Shown here piece by piece: positions 42,331 to 46,948 of a DNA stretch of 46,948 nucleotides (positions within the stretch are counted from its first letter, which is position 1; every line of letters begins with the position of its first letter). Location of the stretch: positions 1 through 46,948 of the forward strand of contig REEI01000055.1 in assembly GCA_007695145.1 (NCBI GenBank), in the 5' to 3' direction. Below the pieces are notes generated by a model that worked only from the letters and a program-made list of their open reading frames with translations, was not told the DNA's origin and did no database searches. Origin of the DNA: Saprospirales bacterium (GTDB lineage Bacteria; Bacteroidota; Bacteroidia; Chitinophagales; Saprospiraceae). The position numbers and the translations under genes were made by a program.

Positions 42331-44358
42331 TCAATCAAAAAGGCCATTTGTTAAACTATCTTCGGCAATTTCGGGAATAGTAACTTTTAAAAGGGGATTT
42401 GAATCCATGGCTCGCTTGATGGCAAAAATAGCCTCCTGATTTCTCGCCCAGGATCTTCTGGCAATTCCATTGTTGACATCCCAATAAAGCATTGATTCAA
42501 GATTTTTTTCAGCTTCGGTTGTTCCATCCAACACCAGTCCAAATCCTCCATTGATGACTTCACCCCAGCCAACTCCGCCACCGTTGTGAAGACTTACCCA
42601 GGTAGCTCCTCTGAATGAGTCGCCAATTACATTGTGAACTGCCATGTCAGCAGTAAACCGCGACCCGTCATAAATATTGGCTGTTTCCCTGAAAGGTGAA
42701 TCTGTGCCTGACACGTCGTGATGGTCTCTCCCCAAAACTACGGGAGCAGATAGTCTTCCCTCTTTAATGGCATTGTTAAATGCCCTGGCTATGGCAATCC
42801 TTCCGTCCGAATCTGCATAGAGGATCCGAGCTTTAGAACCTACATTAGGAATATTTTGCCCAGCTGTTTGAATCCATTTGATATTATCGGATAATTGCCC
42901 CTTTATTTCATCCGGGGAATTTTGGTATTGCTCTGTGAGAACCTCTTCCGCAATTTTATCGGTAGCTTCAAGGTCTTCTATCGACCCTGAGGTGCAAACC
43001 CATCTGAAGGGCCCAAATCCATAATCGAAGCACATAGGACCCATGATATCCTCGACATACGAAGAGTACTTAAATGTGCCTTCCTCCTTATTTTTCCAGA
43101 TATCGGCACCTGCTTCTCCTGCTTCTTTTAGGAATGCATTTCCATAATCCCAGAAGTACATTCCGGATTCTGCCATCCTATTCACTGCATTTACATGTCT
43201 TATAAGAGATTGCCTTACTGCCTTATTGAAAGCCCTTTTATCAGAGTAAAGCAGTTTTTTTGCCTGGTCAAAGGTATATCCAACAGGACAGTAGCCGAGA
43301 TCGTCTATATTGTGTAGAGAGGTTTGATCGGATCCGAATTCTACTTTCACCTTCCGGGCAATAAGTGCTTCCCATAGGTCGACTATATTACCTGCATATA
43401 TTAAAGAGATTCCCTCCCGGTTGGCCTTTGCATCTACAACCCGATCAATGAGTTTATTGAGATCGCTGTAAACATTTGAACTTAGGATGTAACCGTCTGT
43501 AATCCTTTGTTGAATAGCATCCGGATCAACTTCGGCAATGATTGAGGTGCAGCCTGTAATCTCACCAGCTTTAGGTTGGGCTCCTGACATTCCTCCCAGG
43601 CCTGAGGTGACAAAAAGCTTACCTTTTAAGTGGGTAAGTCCTGCTTCGACCCTCCTGCCTGCATTGAGTAGGGTAATGGTTGTGCCGTGAATAATCCCCT
43701 GAGGCCCAATATACATAAAGGAACCCGCAGTCATTTGGCCGTATTGCGTTACACCAAGAGCATTGAACTTGTTCCAATCGTCTTTAGAAGAGTAGTTAGG
43801 AATCATCATGCCATTGGTCACCACTACTCTTGGAGCAGAAGGGGAAGAAGGAAAAAGACCCATCGGATGGCCCGAATATAGAACAAGGGTCTGATGATTG
43901 GTCATTTCAGCCAGATACTTCATACATAATCTGTACTGAGCCCAATTTTGAAAAACAGCACCATTTCCTCCGTAGGTAATAAGTTCGTGTGGATGTTTGG
44001 CAATCGTATTGCACAGGTTGTTTTGAATCATTAACATGATGGCCGCGGCTTGTTTGCTTTTGGCCGGGTACTCATGAATGGGTCTTGGCTCAATAGCGTT
44101 TAGTGGACGATACCTGTACATATATATGCGTCCGTACTGCTTCAATTCTTCAGCAAATTCCGGTGCCAGTACTGAGTGAAATTTTGCCGGACAATATCTC
44201 AGTGCATTTTTTACAGCCAGGGCCAATTCCTTTCCGCTCATTGAGCGTATATCTCTCACCGGAGCATGGCTTACAGAGTAGTCGTACTCACGCCTCGGTG
44301 GCAAATAATTAGGAATGCCTTCTAGAATATCCTCTGCAAATGACAATTTTTTAATCAT
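42331..44358 (-). CDS. hutU: Urocanate hydratase (long form)
   Basis: HutU converts urocanate to imidazolonepropionate with tightly bound NAD, the second step of histidine breakdown. The 675-residue product is longer than the roughly 555-residue classic enzyme and matches the long form found in Bacteroidota. Motifs are YGGNGAVFQNWAQYRL, LVLYSGHPMGLFPS, GLGGMSGAQPKAGEI, YCPVGYTFDQAK, MCFDYGFGPFRWVCTSG, LGRDHHDVSGTDSPFRETANI and the C-terminal SLHNGGGVGWGEVINGGFGLVLDG. It is the last gene of a minus-strand run after folK (18 bases). hutH, hutI and a formiminoglutamate enzyme are not in the window. Confidence 0.95.
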   Translation of the reverse strand: MIKKLSFAEDILEGIPNYLPPRREYDYSVSHAPVRDIRSMSGKELALAVKNALRYCPAKFHSVLAPEFAEELKQYGRIYMYRYRPLNAIEPRPIHEYPAKSKQAAAIMLMIQNNLCNTIAKHPHELITYGGNGAVFQNWAQYRLCMKYLAEMTNHQTLVLYSGHPMGLFPSSPSAPRVVVTNGMMIPNYSSKDDWNKFNALGVTQYGQMTAGSFMYIGPQGIIHGTTITLLNAGRRVEAGLTHLKGKLFVTSGLGGMSGAQPKAGEITGCTSIIAEVDPDAIQQRITDGYILSSNVYSDLNKLIDRVVDAKANREGISLIYAGNIVDLWEALIARKVKVEFGSDQTSLHNIDDLGYCPVGYTFDQAKKLLYSDKRAFNKAVRQSLIRHVNAVNRMAESGMYFWDYGNAFLKEAGEAGADIWKNKEEGTFKYSSYVEDIMGPMCFDYGFGPFRWVCTSGSIEDLEATDKIAEEVLTEQYQNSPDEIKGQLSDNIKWIQTAGQNIPNVGSKARILYADSDGRIAIARAFNNAIKEGRLSAPVVLGRDHHDVSGTDSPFRETANIYDGSRFTADMAVHNVIGDSFRGATWVSLHNGGGVGWGEVINGGFGLVLDGTTEAEKNLESMLYWDVNNGIARRSWARNQEAIFAIKRAMDSNPLLKVTIPEIAEDSLTNGLFD

Positions 44359-44376
44359 TGACGGTGGTTTTCTTTC

Positions 44377-44919
44377 TTAGATAACTGAATATTCTGAAAA
44401 GAGTTGATCAAACCTTTTTCTGACTTCATTCCTATCCATGTATTTTGAGACTTTTAGATTGTCGGGCGATTTTTGGAGCAGGTTGTTGACCGAAAGTCCA
44501 GACGCTGGATGTATGAAAGCTGGTGCAATTTCATTCAGTGGAACCAGGACAAAATTCCGCTCATCCAGTCCAAAATGAGGAATGCGCAAACTTTTTGAAC
44601 GAATGATTTTTGAGCCAAAAAACAAGATGTCGACGTCTATTTCCCTGTCTGTGTAGCCCTTTCCGTCCCTGATGCGCCCTGAAGTCCTTTCAATTTTTTC
44701 AATCTCGACCAATAAATCCATTGGTGAAAACTCTGTTTGAATAGTACAAACCATGTTGAGAAATGGATTCAAGCCTTCTTTACCCCATGGTTCTGTGAAG
44801 TAAATGGAGCTCAATTCCGATAATTTCCCCATCTTAATCGCAATCCAGTTCAAAGCATTGAAAAGGTGGTACTCTCTGTCTTCAATATTGCTGCCCAGGC
44901 CCAGAAATACTTTTTCCAA
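44377..44919 (-). CDS. folK: 2-amino-4-hydroxy-6-hydroxymethyldihydropteridine pyrophosphokinase
   Basis: FolK pyrophosphorylates the pterin that FolP then joins to pABA. The 180-residue product has FLGLGSNIEDREYHL, the SSIYFTEPWG segment, FLNMVCTIQTEFSPMDLLVEIEKIERTSGR and the metal-binding DREIDVDILFFG followed by RIPHFGLDERNFVLVPLNEIAP. It sits between a sodium/amino-acid symporter gene (19 bases) and hutU (18 bases), away from folP. Confidence 0.94.
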   Translation of the reverse strand: MEKVFLGLGSNIEDREYHLFNALNWIAIKMGKLSELSSIYFTEPWGKEGLNPFLNMVCTIQTEFSPMDLLVEIEKIERTSGRIRDGKGYTDREIDVDILFFGSKIIRSKSLRIPHFGLDERNFVLVPLNEIAPAFIHPASGLSVNNLLQKSPDNLKVSKYMDRNEVRKRFDQLFSEYSVI

Positions 44920-44938
44920 AATCCAGATGTCTTAAGCT

Positions 44939-46531
44939 TTATGATTTTGAATCAGAATCAAAGCGCCGGATGGCCTTAATGTAACGATTTAGTTCTGTAC
45001 GGACCTCAGGCATTAGAATAAAGAGGCCGATCATGTTTGGAACGAGCATGGCAAATATCATTGCATCCGAGAAATCAATAACTGCATCTAGAGAAGAAGC
45101 AGCTCCGATTACTATGAATGCACAGAATATAAGTTTGTATGCGACATCTGCCGACTTAGATCTGCCAAATAGGTACATCCAGGACTGAAGACCATAATAA
45201 GACCAGGAGAGCATGGTACTAAAGGCAAACAACACGACTGCAACAGTCAGAACATATGGGAACCATGGGATGATGGTTGCAAATGCATTTGAGGTTAAAT
45301 CTACACCGCTTAAACCGTCAACATTTACATAAGCTCCTGTGATAATAATGACCAGGGCGGTCATTGTACAAACAATCACAGTATCTACAAAAGGCTCCAA
45401 AAGTGCTACTATTCCCTCACTTGCGGGATATCTTGTTTTTACTGCCGAGTGGGCAATGGGAGCTGATCCGATCCCCGCTTCATTTGAAAATGCAGCACGT
45501 TGAATTCCAATAACCAACACTCCTATTAAGCCACCAGTAACTCCTTCAGGTGAAAAAGCTCCGGATATGATCAATGCAAAAGCATTGGGAATCTGCGGTA
45601 TGTGAAGGAAAAGTATGGTCAGTGCTGCCAGTACATATATCCCAACCATGAAGGGTACCACTCTTGCAGTTACGCGACCAATTCGCTTAATACCTCCTAT
45701 GATGACCAAACCTACAAACAAGGCTAATACCAATCCAAATACAAAACCTGCATTGCCCGATTCCAAATCTGCCCCCACCATTTGATTAAATTGTATAGCA
45801 GCCTGGTTGGCCTGGAACATGTTACCACCGCCAAAGGAACCGCCGATACACATTATGGCAAATACTACAGCTGCCACCTTTCCTAAGAAACCTAATCCTC
45901 TTTTTTTCAATCCCTTGGAAATATAATACATAGGACCACCATATACCGTTCCATCTGGTCCAACATCCCTGTACTTCACACCAAGAGTGCACTCAACAAA
46001 TTTGGTAGCCATACTAAAAAAACCTGCAACAATCATCCAAAATGTAGCTCCTGGACCTCCAATTGTGATTGCAATAGCCACTCCAGCTATGTTTCCCAGG
46101 CCTACTGTGGCAGAAAGTGCTGCAGTTAAGGCTTGAAAGTGAGATATTTCCCCTTTTTTACCTTCGACTTTGATAGTTTCAAGTATATCTCCGTCTTCGG
46201 TAGTCTGTGGAGGACCGGAGGGAATGGCCTCATGAGGATCCATCTTGTCGTATTTGCCCCTAACTGTTTGTATGGCCAGCCAGAAACCTTTAAAGTTGAT
46301 GAATTTAAAGTAAATGGTGAAGAAAATCGCAGCAAATATCAATAAGATCACTACCACCGGTACTGCAACTTCCTCCGTAAGATTAACTGGGAAAAAGACT
46401 ATTCCCATCACAAAATCACTCACCGGCTGGAAGTTATCATTTATCCATTGGTCCAGCCCATTTCGCTCTGAGGCTAACAAAATCGGTCCACTGAATAGTA
46501 TTGCTAAGGCACTAAGTAAAAATTTCTTCAT
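44939..46531 (-). CDS. Sodium:alanine/glycine symporter (AGCS family)
   Basis: The product is a 530-residue inner-membrane protein. The N-terminus has a signal-like hydrophobic start followed by about 10 membrane helices. Family blocks are [115 protein letters not shown] and [16 protein letters not shown]. It imports alanine or glycine with sodium. A charged loop after helix 2 (about residues 90-125) is longer than in many homologues. It heads the minus-strand run with folK and hutU. A TAACTTTA just upstream is a possible -7 box. Confidence 0.94.
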   Translation of the reverse strand: MKKFLLSALAILFSGPILLASERNGLDQWINDNFQPVSDFVMGIVFFPVNLTEEVAVPVVVILLIFAAIFFTIYFKFINFKGFWLAIQTVRGKYDKMDPHEAIPSGPPQTTEDGDILETIKVEGKKGEISHFQALTAALSATVGLGNIAGVAIAITIGGPGATFWMIVAGFFSMATKFVECTLGVKYRDVGPDGTVYGGPMYYISKGLKKRGLGFLGKVAAVVFAIMCIGGSFGGGNMFQANQAAIQFNQMVGADLESGNAGFVFGLVLALFVGLVIIGGIKRIGRVTARVVPFMVGIYVLAALTILFLHIPQIPNAFALIISGAFSPEGVTGGLIGVLVIGIQRAAFSNEAGIGSAPIAHSAVKTRYPASEGIVALLEPFVDTVIVCTMTALVIIITGAYVNVDGLSGVDLTSNAFATIIPWFPYVLTVAVVLFAFSTMLSWSYYGLQSWMYLFGRSKSADVAYKLIFCAFIVIGAASSLDAVIDFSDAMIFAMLVPNMIGLFILMPEVRTELNRYIKAIRRFDSDSKS

Positions 46532-46859
46532 CCGCTATTGAAAGGTTTAATTTGTAAAGTTATACAATAAGGTAGTTTAGGTAAAAATTCACGCACAATT
46601 CAATGATTTCCGCCAATTGATGTCAAGCCTCAATCAGGAAAATGCCGCAATTAACGACATATTGACAAAAGTTCCAAAATTTGGTCTGAATTATTTTTCT
46701 CAAATTGCTTAATGTGGTAAGTGGGGTAGGCTAGTTTTAGTGTCCCACTTTTGGAAATTGTATTTCATTGTTTCCACTATGGATATTTGAAATAACCGGG
46801 GACAGAATATTGGTCAGCTTACCAGGACCTCTCTAATTTGTAGAATTTAACCTTTATTT
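46532..46859. other. Intergenic stretch between the symporter and the right-edge gene
   Basis: 328 AT-rich bases with no supported gene. They separate the start of the symporter gene from the 3' end of the partial T9SS gene, so they hold the symporter's promoter. No strong terminator hairpin is obvious. Confidence 0.55.
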
Positions 46860-46948
46860 CTACCTTATTAAACTCACCTCCCCCTGCAACACTACCACCT
46901 CCCCATCCAAAAACTCCACCTCCACTAGCCAAACAAAAACCCCCGGAT
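46860..46948 (-). CDS. C-terminal end of a T9SS type B (CHU_C) sorting-domain protein, cut by the right edge
   Basis: A minus-strand frame enters from the right edge and stops at TAG (46862-46860). Its 28 visible residues begin PGVFVWLVEVEFLDGE and end LQGEVSLIR. This is the last strand pair of a gliding-motility-associated C-terminal domain: G-V-F/Y-V-W/Y, a DGE turn, then G-x-V-x-L-I-R at the very end. The full type B domain at 21863-24613 ends the same way (TGFIQLIR). The rest of the protein lies outside the window. Confidence 0.78.
   Translation of the reverse strand, partial: PGVFVWLVEVEFLDGEVVVLQGEVSLIR

Overview
The window is a stretch of Bacteroidota chromosome, probably Saprospiria or a close relative. 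Four things suggest this. (1) There are type IX secretion substrates with both kinds of C-terminal sorting signal: type A at 19374-21020, type B (gliding-motility/CHU_C type) at 21863-24613 and again at the right edge. (2) Promoters have the Bacteroidota form, TTTG or TTG, 19-20 bases, then TAnnTTTG. (3) Shine-Dalgarno sequences are mostly absent. (4) Several protein families are typical of the phylum, such as the SPYSR-type outer-membrane barrel, TPR proteins with a CW-type C-terminus, and the 675-residue urocanase. The class-level placement is inference.

Layout. 1-1362 (minus): a Cys-rich lipoprotein followed by a secreted protein that runs off the left edge. 1615-5200 (minus): cutA-panB-mltG-tilS. 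5326-12069 (plus): hydroxyacyl-CoA dehydrogenase, folP and a 1629-residue TamB. 12597-19196 (plus): purH, coaX (TTG start), an outer-membrane barrel and two tandem paralogous TPR proteins. 19374-21020 (plus): a type A T9SS substrate behind two candidate promoters. 21255-24613 (minus): a 916-residue type B T9SS substrate with ribE only 2 bases behind it. 25313-28060 (minus): der-rfbC-rfbD. 28494-29177 (minus): an unrecognised lipoprotein.

29178-30241 is a gene-free mobile-DNA graveyard. An IS4-type transposase N-terminal fragment with a frameshift is cut off exactly where the 3' end of a group II intron (domains V and VI) begins on the opposite strand. Next come era with a coupled 194-residue protein (30242-31713, minus), a NadR-type nicotinamide riboside kinase (31961-32491), holA-pabA (32899-34478), an HtrA protease (minus), a 63-residue membrane protein, dapF, a small TPR protein overlapping dapF tail to tail, etfB-etfA-DUF151/UVR nuclease (37574-39949), ltaE (minus), tRNA-Glu, a CBS-pair protein, and a minus-strand unit agcS-folK-hutU. 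The last 89 bases are the C-terminal end of another type B T9SS substrate.

How the genes fit together. Most are core metabolism and information processing: pantothenate/CoA (panB, coaX), folate and pABA (folP, folK, pabA), purine (purH), riboflavin (ribE), lysine/peptidoglycan (dapF, mltG), fatty-acid or amino-acid oxidation electron flow (hbd, etfAB), tRNA and ribosome maturation (tilS, der, era) and replication (holA). The accessory part is the secreted and envelope proteins plus the decayed mobile elements. I found no CRISPR array, defence island, prophage or biosynthetic cluster. The best leads are the nested intron/IS wreck, the tandem TPR/outer-membrane locus and the Cys-rich lipoprotein with its secreted partner.
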